From the NCBI RefSeq assembly GCF_023716665.1, contig NZ_CP071860.1, positions 868,001-932,000 of the forward strand: a stretch of DNA of 64,000 nucleotides, given 5' to 3'. The position numbers and the translations under genes are program-made. Below, one piece after another: positions 24,486 through 33,725 of the stretch. A model generated the notes under the pieces. It was not told the DNA's origin and searched no databases. It saw only the letters and a program-made list of their open reading frames with translations. The stretch comes from Vibrio sp. SCSIO 43135. GTDB taxonomy: Bacteria > Pseudomonadota > Gammaproteobacteria > Enterobacterales > Vibrionaceae. The first letter of the stretch is position 1, and every line of letters begins with the position of its first letter.

Positions 24486-25970
24486 TTACACAATTCCTCT
24501 CGACGTCCCTACTCTACGCCCTTCTTCCATTTCCCATTGGACTCCATACTTATCAATCCAGTAGAAAAAAGTGATAGGAAATCCGGCTAACTTCTCTGGG
24601 TGATAGTCTGGCCTTGGATCTATCAGCTTGGCATCTGGCTGTGACTTCAAGTAGTTAAATACTTGGTTGCAGTTAGATACTTCTAACGCAATATGTCTAG
24701 GCCCCCCAAAGTCGTATGTTTTAGGTTGTTCCGGTAGAGTTTGCTTACCCACTGGCTGATGGTACGTCATGAGTTCGATATACAATTTGGCGTAAGGGTG
24801 CTTCACAAACTTCACGTCAACATTAACATCTTGACCGGAGAGTCCTGCATCTTGATTAAACTCAGCCATCGAAACACCTAAGTATTCCATTTTATTACCT
24901 TGTTCATCGACCGCTGCTTCAAAACCAAGAACTCTTTGGTAATAGTTAGCTGCTTCAACAACATCATCGACGATCACATTGATGTGTGATAGTCCGAGCA
25001 CAAATGACCCGATGTCGTTTTCAGCAAGTCTCTGCAATAGAATGTCTTGAACCGTTGGTTGGACTTCTACCAAGTAGTTCACCGGACGATGATTGGTGAC
25101 TTCTTCGTTGCAAATAAGGTAAGGCTTTTGCTCCCCTTTCGAAGTATCGCTCGCTGCTTCAACAACCTCTGCGTTCCATCGTTTTGCTGTAAACCACTCA
25201 GAGTTGATGGCAAATGCAGCTGCCACCATGTCGAAAGGGTTAAACCCATTCTTAGATCCAAACACAAGTTTCCATTCGCTGTACCAACCTAGAGAATGCT
25301 CAGCTAGGTAACGACTTAATCCACTGTGCAGTGCCAATTGTTCTAATGCTGAAAAGTCTACCCACATTTGCTTGCACACTTCGAACGGGACAAGTGTTAG
25401 CTCAATGTTAGTTTCCAATACTTGTTTAAACGCCGGTACGTCAAACTCGAAGTTTAAGTCTCTAAAAGGCTTTGGCTGATGGGAACCAGAAATGAAATGA
25501 TCATTGGTATGCCTTCTTCCTGCAACACTAATTACCTGAGTGATGTTCTCGATAGTGTCTGGAAAGTGCTTAATCAGTAACGCAATATTGGTTAGCGCAC
25601 CAATGGCTAATATAGTTAAAGGGCCATTTCGCAGCTCGTTGGCCAGATCTTCAACCGCTTTTGGGATGGTTTGGCATGTATTAAAATTTTCACTTGCACC
25701 CTCGCTGACTTGTAAACTTACAGGGCCAAACTTTTTAACGAAGGACTTTGCAATGTCGGTAGATAGGCTAATGTCTTCGGTGTTTCCCCTAGTAGAGCTT
25801 AAGCCTACAATATCGACTTCTTGGCTACGAAACAGTGCGCCTATCGCGTAACCGTCATCGACGTCGCGAAATGCCATTAATTTACCGCAGGTTCCTATAG
25901 TAATATCAGTATCGATCCATAGACGCACTTGTTCGTCACATGGACGAGAATCCATATCTACACTTTGCAT
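24486..25970 (-). CDS. Nucleoside hydrolase-VOC domain fusion
   Basis: A 494-residue protein with two parts. Residues about 15-320 resemble inosine/uridine nucleoside hydrolase (LTILAIGALTNIALLIKHFP; later FELDV-like FEFDVPAF). The calcium-binding motif, normally DTDPGxDDA in a row, is split: DTD at 20-22 and DVDDGYAI at 36-43 with about 13 residues between. Residues about 325-494 form a VOC/glyoxalase domain (LSHINVIVDDVVEAANYY, PRHIALEVSN, IDKYGVQWEME). This pairing is unusual to me. Last gene of an operon with a cyclase and a c-haem protein (8-base gap). Substrate unknown. Confidence 0.8.
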   Translation of the reverse strand: MQSVDMDSRPCDEQVRLWIDTDITIGTCGKLMAFRDVDDGYAIGALFRSQEVDIVGLSSTRGNTEDISLSTDIAKSFVKKFGPVSLQVSEGASENFNTCQTIPKAVEDLANELRNGPLTILAIGALTNIALLIKHFPDTIENITQVISVAGRRHTNDHFISGSHQPKPFRDLNFEFDVPAFKQVLETNIELTLVPFEVCKQMWVDFSALEQLALHSGLSRYLAEHSLGWYSEWKLVFGSKNGFNPFDMVAAAFAINSEWFTAKRWNAEVVEAASDTSKGEQKPYLICNEEVTNHRPVNYLVEVQPTVQDILLQRLAENDIGSFVLGLSHINVIVDDVVEAANYYQRVLGFEAAVDEQGNKMEYLGVSMAEFNQDAGLSGQDVNVDVKFVKHPYAKLYIELMTYHQPVGKQTLPEQPKTYDFGGPRHIALEVSNCNQVFNYLKSQPDAKLIDPRPDYHPEKLAGFPITFFYWIDKYGVQWEMEEGRRVGTSRGIV

Positions 25971-25978
25971 AAGTCATC

Positions 25979-27457
25979 CTAACTTGCTTGTTGATTTTCG
26001 CTGTCGTAGCTTTCACAAATCACCGTATTTCGGCCATTTGCTTTGCATTGATACAAACTGATGTCAGCCTGTTTGAACGATTTAGATAAAATATCATCCA
26101 AAAATTCTGAATCAGAGCGGCACTGTGGGCCTATTGCCACAGCGCCAATGGAGATCGTAACTTTTTTGTACGGTGGGTTGTTAACGTGGAGAATGTTTAG
26201 ATTTTCAACCGCAGAATTGATGCGTTGAGCAATGGCAAACACTTCGGCATTACAAGAAGCTCGAACCAACACTATGAACTCTTCTCCTCCTAAACGACAT
26301 GCTAAATCGTTGCCTGACACTGCATCCGAAATTGCATTGGCAACCATAGTGAGCGTGTTGTCTCCTTCTATGTGGCCATAGCTATCGTTGTATGCTTTGA
26401 AGTTGTCGATATCACAGACTAGGTAACCTACGTGATCGCCCTGTGAAAACGAGAGAGCCAAGAATGACTCTGAATAGCGAGCATATTTATACCTTGAACC
26501 TAAACCGGTTAAGGGATCGGTGTCTGTTTGTAGCTGAAGAACTTTAAGCTGATTCTTAATCTTTTTGATCAGACTCATGTACGCTCTTGCGAGGTCACCA
26601 ATTTCATCCTTTCGGACGATTTCAACAGGGCGATGCTGCTCGATATGTTCGATATCTTGCTTCATCGAATGGGAAAGGTGTTTAAGTGGGCTGACAATCC
26701 ACAGCGTGACCCAATAAATGAGCACCATAGAAACGAATAATGCGATTAACGCTTCTTTAAGCAAACAAGAAATTAGCTCGGCACGAAATTCATTAAGTTT
26801 TGATGCGTCTAGTACTGCCCATATTTCTCCCCCATTTTTGTTTCGTAAAGGGAGCTTCAAATGCAGTTCATTGTGCTCTAATTTTAAGATTGAATCTGAT
26901 GAACTAAAGTTAGGTTTCGTCCAGTGTAAGCGGCTCGAATCGTGGAGAATTTTGCTTTGTGTAGTTCCATACAAGTCGTTTTCAATCTTGTTAAGTACGT
27001 AAGTAAGCTTTTTGTTTTTTGAGCCCTCATCCTCACCGTCCATCATGCCTTTTATACGGTCATAACTTTTTTGTAGTGCTTCAATCTCTTCGTCAGTAAC
27101 ATCCGTGCGCCAAACTTGGTTACTCGAGACTAAATAACGGACACCGACAGGTTGAGATTGGTAATCGGATACACCTTTGACCTCTAAAAAGATGAGATCC
27201 GGAATATTGAGAATGTTTTCTTTGGTTGTCGGCATAACTAGGTTTGCATAGTTACGTCCAGCTATAGAACCTGAAAGAAATGTTAGTTGAGAAGATAAGT
27301 GGCTAACAGCCAGTGACGTTGCATTCGATACGCGAATCGACCACTCGCTGTTATAACGTGCATACGTCATCCCAACGATGATAGTCATCACCAAAACCAA
27401 ATGCGAAATGAACAACATTTGATTTATTGTGAGGTTACGGAAGAATCGCGCTCGCAA
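25979..27457 (-). CDS. Membrane diguanylate cyclase (GGDEF)
   Basis: A 492-residue protein: membrane helix near residues 14-30, periplasmic sensor region about 35-220, second helix near 230-250, HAMP-like linker, and a GGDEF domain from about 315. The active site is intact (CRLGGEEFIVLV). The product-inhibition motif RxxD expected just upstream reads SGND, so feedback inhibition may be absent. It makes c-di-GMP from GTP. It lies 10 bases after a secreted haem protein gene and 8 bases before the hydrolase fusion, so periplasmic signals via the haem protein are a fair guess. Confidence 0.9.
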   Translation of the reverse strand: MRARFFRNLTINQMLFISHLVLVMTIIVGMTYARYNSEWSIRVSNATSLAVSHLSSQLTFLSGSIAGRNYANLVMPTTKENILNIPDLIFLEVKGVSDYQSQPVGVRYLVSSNQVWRTDVTDEEIEALQKSYDRIKGMMDGEDEGSKNKKLTYVLNKIENDLYGTTQSKILHDSSRLHWTKPNFSSSDSILKLEHNELHLKLPLRNKNGGEIWAVLDASKLNEFRAELISCLLKEALIALFVSMVLIYWVTLWIVSPLKHLSHSMKQDIEHIEQHRPVEIVRKDEIGDLARAYMSLIKKIKNQLKVLQLQTDTDPLTGLGSRYKYARYSESFLALSFSQGDHVGYLVCDIDNFKAYNDSYGHIEGDNTLTMVANAISDAVSGNDLACRLGGEEFIVLVRASCNAEVFAIAQRINSAVENLNILHVNNPPYKKVTISIGAVAIGPQCRSDSEFLDDILSKSFKQADISLYQCKANGRNTVICESYDSENQQAS

Positions 27458-27467
27458 GCTGAACGAC

Positions 27468-27992
27468 CTATTTAGACCCGTATACTTCTAACACGGGCTC
27501 TGCGCAGGTGCCGTTGATACAGATATCTTTATAGGTTGTATGGCAGTTTTGGCAGAAACTTGGCTCAAGCGTTGGGTGCATTGAGGTTATATCTTTTCCT
27601 TGGCGATCGTAACTACCGTATATCGCAACGCCACCTATATGTTCCGTTACCCAAACAATCCCCTGCACTTCGGATACAGCAACCACTGTGGGACCATCCG
27701 AGTAAGGTCCGTGTGTTTTGTATTGCTCGAGTTTTTCTGGGTTAACCCTAATGGTAAGTGGCGAACCATTACCATTGTTAATCCAACTGTACGCCCTTAC
27801 AGATTCTTGAATAAATAGCGATGTATCTGGCGGTAATACGGTATCTGCGGGCAAGTTCATCGACTCTTTTACTACAGGCCAAGTTTCCCAGCCTTCTGGA
27901 TAACTTGCATTAGAGTCAGCGAATGAATATGAGGAAAATAGAAAAGCGGTTGCAACGATACTGCGCGCAAGTGCGCGAAAAGTAAACGACAT
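27468..27992 (-). CDS. Exported c-type haem protein, cytochrome P460-like
   Basis: A 174-residue protein with signal peptide (ATAFLFSSYSFADS) and one CxxCH haem site near residue 147 (SFCQNCHTTYKDIC). Upstream motifs such as GSYDRQGKDITSMHPTL suit the cytochrome P460 / DUF3365-like sensor group. It is the first gene of an operon ahead of a periplasmic-sensor diguanylate cyclase. It might bind NO, CO or redox signals and report to that cyclase; this is inference from position. Confidence 0.75.
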   Translation of the reverse strand: MSFTFRALARSIVATAFLFSSYSFADSNASYPEGWETWPVVKESMNLPADTVLPPDTSLFIQESVRAYSWINNGNGSPLTIRVNPEKLEQYKTHGPYSDGPTVVAVSEVQGIVWVTEHIGGVAIYGSYDRQGKDITSMHPTLEPSFCQNCHTTYKDICINGTCAEPVLEVYGSK

Positions 27993-28150
27993 AGATTTAA
28001 CTTCCTTGTTAAATATAGGTGAATCAATTCATAACGATTGAATATTACAAATAATAAACTTATTTACCAAGTGAAAGCTTCTAAAATGAGGGGTTATAAC
28101 AGGTTGTCGTGCTTTAGTGTTAGATTGAGTCGAGAAAAGTTAGTTTGAAA

Positions 28151-28224
28151 TGGAGGCGCGTCCCGGAGTCGAACCGAGGTCCACGGATTTGCAATCCGCT
28201 GCATAGCCACTCTGCCAACACGCC
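28151..28224 (-). tRNA. tRNA-Cys (GCA)
   Basis: Cloverleaf on the minus strand: acceptor GGCGTGT / ACGCGCC, anticodon arm with loop containing GCA, T loop TTCGACT, encoded CCA. Identical to the copy at 28508-28581. Confidence 0.97.
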
Positions 28225-28248
28225 ATTTCATTGGAAGATAATGAGAGA

Positions 28249-28337
28249 TGGTGCCCCGGGCCGGACTTGAACCGGCACAGCGCGAACGCCGAGGGATTTT
28301 AAATCCCTTGTGTCTACCAATTCCACCACCAGGGCAC
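28249..28337 (-). tRNA. tRNA-Leu (TAA)
   Basis: 89 bases including CCA, acceptor GTGCCCT / GGGGCAC type, long variable arm of class II tRNAs, anticodon TAA inside GGGATTTAAAATCCC, T loop TTCAAGT. Confidence 0.97.
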
Positions 28338-28413
28338 GCAATTCTTTATTGCGATGGGTAAGACACCATCTTTAGTATCGAACTTCTTAGAAGAAGCTCC
28401 ACACTCCAAAATT

Positions 28414-28504
28414 TGGAGCGACACACTAGGTTCCCTTCTTCTAAACTAGAAGGTGTAACCTCAACCTTGGCAAGGTTGCGCTCTATCAACTGAGCTAGTG
28501 TCGC
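28414..28504 (-). tRNA. Aberrant tRNA-Gly (GCC) with replaced T arm
   Basis: The 5' half is a normal tRNA-Gly: acceptor GCGACAC, D arm GCTC/GAGC, anticodon arm CAACC-TTGCCAA-GGTTG (GCC). The 3' acceptor strand GTGTCGC and TCCA are also intact. Between them, instead of the 17-base T arm, lie about 32 bases with a hairpin CTTCT/AGAAG and no TTCRA T loop; flanks AGGTT and AACCT can also pair. Total 91 bases instead of about 76. Either a pseudogene or a special tRNA-like RNA. Order Gly-Cys-Leu recalls the enteric glyW-cysT-leuZ operon. Confidence 0.7.
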
Positions 28505-28507
28505 AAA

Positions 28508-28581
28508 TGGAGGCGCGTCCCGGAGTCGAACCGAGGTCCACGGATTTGCAATCCGCTGCATAGCCACTCTGCCAACACGCC
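28508..28581 (-). tRNA. tRNA-Cys (GCA), first copy
   Basis: Same sequence as 28151-28224, and the first member of the array in the direction of transcription. Only three bases separate it from the aberrant tRNA-Gly. Confidence 0.97.
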
Positions 28582-28627
28582 TTTTATAACAACGCTTTAG
28601 ATGTCACCACCGTTGCGTTCGATGCGT

Positions 28628-28655
28628 ACTTTACGGATTTACCGATAAGAGTCAA
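28628..28655 (-). promoter_or_regulatory. Promoter of the tRNA array
   Basis: On the minus strand TTGACT (-35, 28650-28655), 16 bases, TAAAGT (-10, 28628-28633), about 45 bases before the first tRNA-Cys. The rest of 28582-28743 shows nothing else. Confidence 0.6.
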
Positions 28656-28743
28656 ACAAAAAAAGTAGAAAAAAATTCGCTTGCTTGGTTTTGAATCAAT
28701 TCGATGAAGTAATGATCGCCTTTTGGTGTAAATGCAACTGGCG

Positions 28744-30189
28744 CTACCACTTCTTCATGATTCGACCCATAAGGTTTGGATGGTATCCCCAGCAATGATC
28801 GAACATTTTCATTAGCTCCGGATTGCCATATTTGGACAAACTTACCGCATGGAAACGGTTTTTTGTTTCTTTGAGGGAGTTAATCTTATCGATCACCTCG
28901 TCGGTTTGGGTTGGCGCGATAAAATCAGAAAGCACAACTAAATCTGCGTTCTTGTACTTTCCACTGTGCATGAGGTCAACAGATTTGATAAGAACTGGCT
29001 CTAAATCAGTGCCACCGTGGAAGCTATATGTGAGAAAGTCGGCGGCTTCACGTAATCCATCCTGACGAGTGAGCTCGTAAGTGATTTGTTCGGTAGAAAA
29101 CAGAATCACATAGCAATCCCTATCTTCAGCTAAGGCAATCTGCATTAGTGCATACGCCATCGCTTTTGCACTTTGCTCTGGAAAACCACTCATTGAGCCA
29201 GATGCATCCACACAAACGATAAAAGGCCCCTTCTCTACATCAACTTGTTTGTTGTCTGGTTTGTGGGCTTTTACCTTACGCAAAGTTCGAGATTTTCCCT
29301 GCATGCGGTAGTTCATTAAACGCTTATCAACTAAGTTTTTATAGAACACGACTTCAAGTTCTGGGTACGCCAAAAACATAGTTTCATTTGGAAGCAATTT
29401 ATTGAGGTCATCACTTTCATGAATTCCCACGATGTCATCAGTAGCTTCGTCCGATTTTTCTTCCACCATTTGTGGCTCTTCAGTCGGCGCTTTGTTCAAA
29501 TCCGGATCATCAACTTGGCCAGCCATACGACCTAATTGCTCGGCAATTTCTTGTAGACCTTTATTTTTCTTCAAAAAATCGGCGTGACGCTTCATAACCC
29601 CTAAGTCGGTTTTACTTAGCTTTGCAGATGCCATGTCCCAAAGGCGACCGATGCTGTTTCCATCCCCACTTTCAGCGACGTTATCCATGTTTTTCATGGT
29701 CTCCATACGCTGGTATAGGTCTTTGAGCATCTTTTCCTTGTTTGCTTCAAGCTCATTGATTTGTGCTTGTTTAACCGCTTCCGCTAGGCTTTGATACCAT
29801 TGGTCACAAAAGTAATGCGGGAACATCGGGTTATGTACTGTATTGTTTTGTTCTAGCAATCGGCGAGCTTTGAGATAAAAAGCGGAATGCCATTCTAACT
29901 TTTTGATGACTTCTTCAATTTTGAGGAAAAATTGCACTTCATCCCAGTGGATAACTTCTTGATACAACTCTAGTTCTTTTTGAATACGTTCCGTCTCGCA
30001 TACTTTTGTGATGCGTTTCTTAACACTACCGCGCCATTTCAAAAGATGATTTTTGACCGAGGATTTTACCCCACGATTTTCAGCCATCATCATTACTTGT
30101 GAACGAGCCATAAGATCATTAACAGCAGTGTCAATGATTCCCGATTCTGCAACCATGATGGCTAAGTTTAGGCCGTCAGCTCCAAGCAT
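28744..30189 (-). CDS. viaA: VWA-domain protein ViaA
   Basis: A 481-residue protein. The C-terminal VWA domain has an intact MIDAS site (DASGSMSG near residue 330, then FHGGTDLEP and VLSDF). The N-terminal half is helical and charged. ViaA is the partner of the MoxR ATPase RavA and raises its ATPase activity; together they affect respiratory Fe-S enzymes and aminoglycoside uptake in E. coli. It starts nine bases after ravA ends, one operon. Confidence 0.95.
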   Translation of the reverse strand: MLGADGLNLAIMVAESGIIDTAVNDLMARSQVMMMAENRGVKSSVKNHLLKWRGSVKKRITKVCETERIQKELELYQEVIHWDEVQFFLKIEEVIKKLEWHSAFYLKARRLLEQNNTVHNPMFPHYFCDQWYQSLAEAVKQAQINELEANKEKMLKDLYQRMETMKNMDNVAESGDGNSIGRLWDMASAKLSKTDLGVMKRHADFLKKNKGLQEIAEQLGRMAGQVDDPDLNKAPTEEPQMVEEKSDEATDDIVGIHESDDLNKLLPNETMFLAYPELEVVFYKNLVDKRLMNYRMQGKSRTLRKVKAHKPDNKQVDVEKGPFIVCVDASGSMSGFPEQSAKAMAYALMQIALAEDRDCYVILFSTEQITYELTRQDGLREAADFLTYSFHGGTDLEPVLIKSVDLMHSGKYKNADLVVLSDFIAPTQTDEVIDKINSLKETKNRFHAVSLSKYGNPELMKMFDHCWGYHPNLMGRIMKKW

Positions 30190-30198
30190 GAGAGTTCC

Positions 30199-31860
30199 TC
30201 AAGAAAAGTATTGATTAAGGCTTTTGAATCGGAAAGCAGCTTTCTCACTTTCTGTTTTCACTGATTCAAGTTGCTGTTGTAAATGCTGCAGGCTCACTTC
30301 CATCTGACGAGGATATTCTTCGTCGACGAAACTATGCGGTAATGCACCATGAAAATCGGATTTCGCTTTTCTCAATTGGTGCTCTGCAGACTCTAACTGC
30401 TTCAATGCAGACTCTGTGCGTTCAACCCAAGCTTGGTATAATTCTTCATCTAGCCCGAAGGAAGTCACAATAGAAACCAGAACTGCCCTGTTTGCGATGT
30501 CTTTAATCACAAGGTTACTGTCTGCGTCTAAGTCAAATCGCATGCGGCACATGTTGGTGTTTTGGTTAACGTAGCCATAAACATCACCGTGACCTTCCTT
30601 GATTACTCGCTCAAGTTCATTCTTTTGCACATACACCCAGCGACTGTCGCCTTTTTCTGATTCAGAAACAGACATATTGCTTTGTAGCAATACCAGTTTA
30701 ACTAGCCCGGAAGTTGCCCCTACAGTGTAGGTTTTTGCGCCTGAGATATCGTAATGATGTACATGCTTCTTTAATAACCCAGTCGTAGACTCTTCAGTTA
30801 GGGCGACGCCAAATTTGGACTCTAATTCGTCTTGGATATCACTTAACTCTTCACGGCAATGAGCTATTTGCATCTCAACATCTTGTTGATCAAACGCATG
30901 CTGAAGCGCAAATTTACGGATTACGTCTTGAACCACTTCTCTAGATTCAGGGCTATTCCATAAACAGTCTTGTAATAGCAGTAGATCCATTGGGTTAATA
31001 GATTCACGGCCATTGAAGAATGCGCTGGCTTTTAAAAGCTTAACCGCTTTCTTCCAACGTCGATCCGACACATACATATCTGTTTGCGCGATATCTACGC
31101 CCTGAGACTCTACAGATTCTTCTAGTAGTGATTTTAGTGCATATAGCTTTTCAAATACTTGGTCGCTTAATTCGAGCTGGTCGAGCTCTTGCTGCCACTG
31201 GTGGTATTCAGCGTCTGTGATTGCTAGCCCTTCAGGAATGACGGCTTCTTGTGGAGTACCAACTGTTAGCATGGATTTGAAATTCTGCTTATTCTGAATT
31301 CGATTAACGAATACTCGAACTAACATTCGGTCGTAAAGGGCTTCTAACCCGCTGTCTTCATCAGGCAATTCGTTTGAAGCAGAAATCAATAGGCGCATCG
31401 GTACGCGATCAATATCGCTGCCATTTTTGAATGTTTTTTCATTAACAACGGTGAGTAACGTATTGAGTATTGCAGGGCCTGCTTTCCAAATCTCATCAAG
31501 GAAAACAACTTGCGCAGTAGGAAGGTAACCTTTTGTTAAACGAACGTAGCGTCCGTTATCTTTTAATTCTTGAATGCTTAGTGGACCGAAGACTTCTTCT
31601 GGTGTAGAAAAGCGAGTCATTAGGTATTCAAAGTAGCTCGAGTTATCAAATGCTTGAATGAGCCTTTTAGCGATCAGACTCTTCGCAATACCAGGAGGCC
31701 CTAATAGAAAAACACTCTCTCCGGAAAGAGCTGCAAGTAAACACAGTTTAATGGTTTCTTCTCGCTCATATACCCCATCGCACAACGCTTTGGTTAATTT
31801 GTTTATTCTTTCAGATAACAACGCTTTTTGGGTATGCGAAGTGTGAGAAGGTTGGATCAT
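30199..31860 (-). CDS. ravA: MoxR-family AAA+ ATPase RavA
   Basis: A 553-residue protein. Walker A GPPGIAKS near residue 57, Walker B VVFLDEIWK, sensor 1 ISASNELP and an arginine-finger region EALYDRMLVRVF. The C-terminal third is the RavA-specific region that in E. coli contacts the lysine decarboxylase LdcI; here it is longer than the E. coli protein (498 residues). First gene of the ravA-viaA operon. Confidence 0.95.
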   Translation of the reverse strand: MIQPSHTSHTQKALLSERINKLTKALCDGVYEREETIKLCLLAALSGESVFLLGPPGIAKSLIAKRLIQAFDNSSYFEYLMTRFSTPEEVFGPLSIQELKDNGRYVRLTKGYLPTAQVVFLDEIWKAGPAILNTLLTVVNEKTFKNGSDIDRVPMRLLISASNELPDEDSGLEALYDRMLVRVFVNRIQNKQNFKSMLTVGTPQEAVIPEGLAITDAEYHQWQQELDQLELSDQVFEKLYALKSLLEESVESQGVDIAQTDMYVSDRRWKKAVKLLKASAFFNGRESINPMDLLLLQDCLWNSPESREVVQDVIRKFALQHAFDQQDVEMQIAHCREELSDIQDELESKFGVALTEESTTGLLKKHVHHYDISGAKTYTVGATSGLVKLVLLQSNMSVSESEKGDSRWVYVQKNELERVIKEGHGDVYGYVNQNTNMCRMRFDLDADSNLVIKDIANRAVLVSIVTSFGLDEELYQAWVERTESALKQLESAEHQLRKAKSDFHGALPHSFVDEEYPRQMEVSLQHLQQQLESVKTESEKAAFRFKSLNQYFS

Positions 31861-31895
31861 TGAGCACTTCCTTGGGGAGATAGGATATATATAAG

Positions 31896-31924
31896 TTTAT
31901 ACATTTGTTATCACTTTGTTACAA
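31896..31924 (-). promoter_or_regulatory. Promoter of ravA-viaA
   Basis: Minus strand TTGTAA (31919-31924), 17 bases, TATAAA (31896-31901), 36 bases before the ravA ATG. The remaining bases to 32128 contain only the divergent NUDIX promoter. Confidence 0.5.
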
Positions 31925-32128
31925 GTGGATTTTCAACTATAAGGGAGCTCTTATATCACAACATTTTATTAACGCGATCCATGTAATCATTGTTTGCAAT
32001 TTTACGATTCAACACGTTGATTATACGAAAGTTTAACCTAGGGTAAGATTTATGGGTTTCTTTAGCGAACTAATCCCGTTATTGTGAGTCCTAATAATTA
32101 TTTACTTTATAATAACGGCCCTTTTTGC

Positions 32129-32644
32129 ATGAGCAAAACCATACACACATGGAAGCGTATTTCTTTAGTTGAAGAGCAAGTCACCTTACCAACTGGTCAA
32201 TCTATTACCCACACCACTATTTCTCACCCCGGTGCAGCTGTCATTCTTCCGATAGACGAGCGAGGTGATATTGTTCTGATCAACCAATTTAGACCTTCAT
32301 TAAACAAGTGGTTACTTGAATTACCTGCTGGTACGATCGAGCAGCAAGAAACCCCTTTGCAGTGTGCGCAACGTGAACTTACCGAAGAAACGGGGTTTCA
32401 CGCAGATACCTTTGTCCCACTAGGGCAAGTTACGCCACTCGCAGGGTTTTGCGACGAAATACAATACTTGTACGTGGCCAAATCTCTTTCGCTAGTAGAA
32501 ACACATCAATGCGATGAAGATGAAGTTATTGAAGTGGTGACACTGTCACTCAAAAAATTAGAAGAAATGATAATAGAAGGCACGATAACAGATGCCAAAA
32601 CTATCGCTTGTTTAAGTAAAGCCAAGTTATGTGGCTACCTTTAG
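32129..32644 (+). CDS. NUDIX hydrolase, ADP-ribose pyrophosphatase type
   Basis: A 171-residue protein. The NUDIX box runs from GTIEQQETPLQCAQREL to TEETGF, and PLAGFCDE a little later is typical of ADP-ribose pyrophosphatases (NudF/NudE group). I prefer the ATG at 32129. A longer GTG start at 32084 would lie upstream of a TATAAT hexamer (32108-32113), which would give an mRNA with only about nine leader bases. Divergent from ravA and nine bases ahead of ltaE, so both are probably one operon. Confidence 0.85.
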   Translation: MSKTIHTWKRISLVEEQVTLPTGQSITHTTISHPGAAVILPIDERGDIVLINQFRPSLNKWLLELPAGTIEQQETPLQCAQRELTEETGFHADTFVPLGQVTPLAGFCDEIQYLYVAKSLSLVETHQCDEDEVIEVVTLSLKKLEEMIIEGTITDAKTIACLSKAKLCGYL

Positions 32645-32653
32645 GAGACATTC

Positions 32654-33658
32654 ATGGACTTTAGATCAGACACCGTAACACGCCCTACTCCCAAAATGCG
32701 CGAAGCTATCGCGAATGCGTTAGTTGGAGATGACGTGTATGGCGATGACCCTACCGTTAACGATTTAGAACAGTGGGCAGCTCAGCGTCATGGCTTTGAA
32801 GCTGCACTCTTCACCAGTTCGGGTACTCAGGCTAACTTATTGGGGCTAATGGCACATTGTGAGCGTGGAGACGAGTACTTGTGTGGTCAGCAAGCCCACA
32901 ACTATAAATACGAAGCGGGAGGAGCAGCTGTTCTAGGTTCCATTCAGCCTCAACCAATCGAGAACAATCCAGATGGCACAATAGACCTATCCAAGCTGGC
33001 AGCTGCGATCAAACCTGATGATAGCCACTTTGCTAGAACGCGTTTGCTCAGCTTAGAAAATACTATCAATGGCAAAGTACTTCCAATGTCTTACTTAGCT
33101 GAGGCGCGTAAATTTGTTGACCAGCATGGTCTAAAAATGCACTTAGATGGCGCTCGTGTATACAACGCTTCGATAGCACTTGATATTGATGTCAAAGAAA
33201 TCGCGAAACACTTCGACTCTATGACGATTTGCTTGTCTAAAGGATTGTGTGCGCCGATTGGTTCTCTATTACTTGGTAGTAAGGAGTACATAGCAAAAGC
33301 TCGCCGTCTAAGAAAAATGGTCGGTGGTGGTATGAGACAAGCAGGTATCCTTGCTGCCGCTGGTAAGCTCGCCTTAACTGAGCAAGTAGAGCAACTGAAA
33401 GTCGATCATGAGAATGCTAAGCATCTAGCGACACGCCTCAATGAACTCAGTGGTTTCAACGTGAATGCGGAGTTTGTTCAAACTAACATTGTGTTCGCTA
33501 AATTAGATGATAGTGTCGACATCTCAGGTATCGCTGAGCAGCTTTCGAAACAAGACATCATTATAAGCCCAGGAAACCCAATTCGCTTTGTTACTCACAA
33601 CGATGTGAGCCGACAAGATATTGATACATTGATCGAAAAGATTGCGGCGTGTCTGTAA
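32654..33658 (+). CDS. ltaE: Low-specificity L-threonine aldolase
   Basis: A 334-residue PLP enzyme that splits threonine and allo-threonine to glycine and acetaldehyde. It opens with MDFRSDTVTRPTPKMREA; PLP-related motifs SSGTQANLLGLMAHC, HLDGARVYNAS and the Lys in CLSKGLCAPIGSLL are all present, as is RRLRKMVGGGMRQAG. Length equals E. coli LtaE. Nine bases after the NUDIX gene; a terminator follows. Confidence 0.95.
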   Translation: MDFRSDTVTRPTPKMREAIANALVGDDVYGDDPTVNDLEQWAAQRHGFEAALFTSSGTQANLLGLMAHCERGDEYLCGQQAHNYKYEAGGAAVLGSIQPQPIENNPDGTIDLSKLAAAIKPDDSHFARTRLLSLENTINGKVLPMSYLAEARKFVDQHGLKMHLDGARVYNASIALDIDVKEIAKHFDSMTICLSKGLCAPIGSLLLGSKEYIAKARRLRKMVGGGMRQAGILAAAGKLALTEQVEQLKVDHENAKHLATRLNELSGFNVNAEFVQTNIVFAKLDDSVDISGIAEQLSKQDIIISPGNPIRFVTHNDVSRQDIDTLIEKIAACL

Positions 33659-33666
33659 AAACGATT

Positions 33667-33690
33667 GAGCTTCCCCTAAGGGGAAGCTTT
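33667..33690 (+). terminator. Intrinsic terminator after ltaE
   Basis: Stem AGCTTCCCC / GGGGAAGCT with TAA loop then TT, nine bases after the stop. Confidence 0.8.
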
Positions 33691-33725
33691 ATCTTCAAGG
33701 CTTGATGACCAATTTCGCTTAATTT

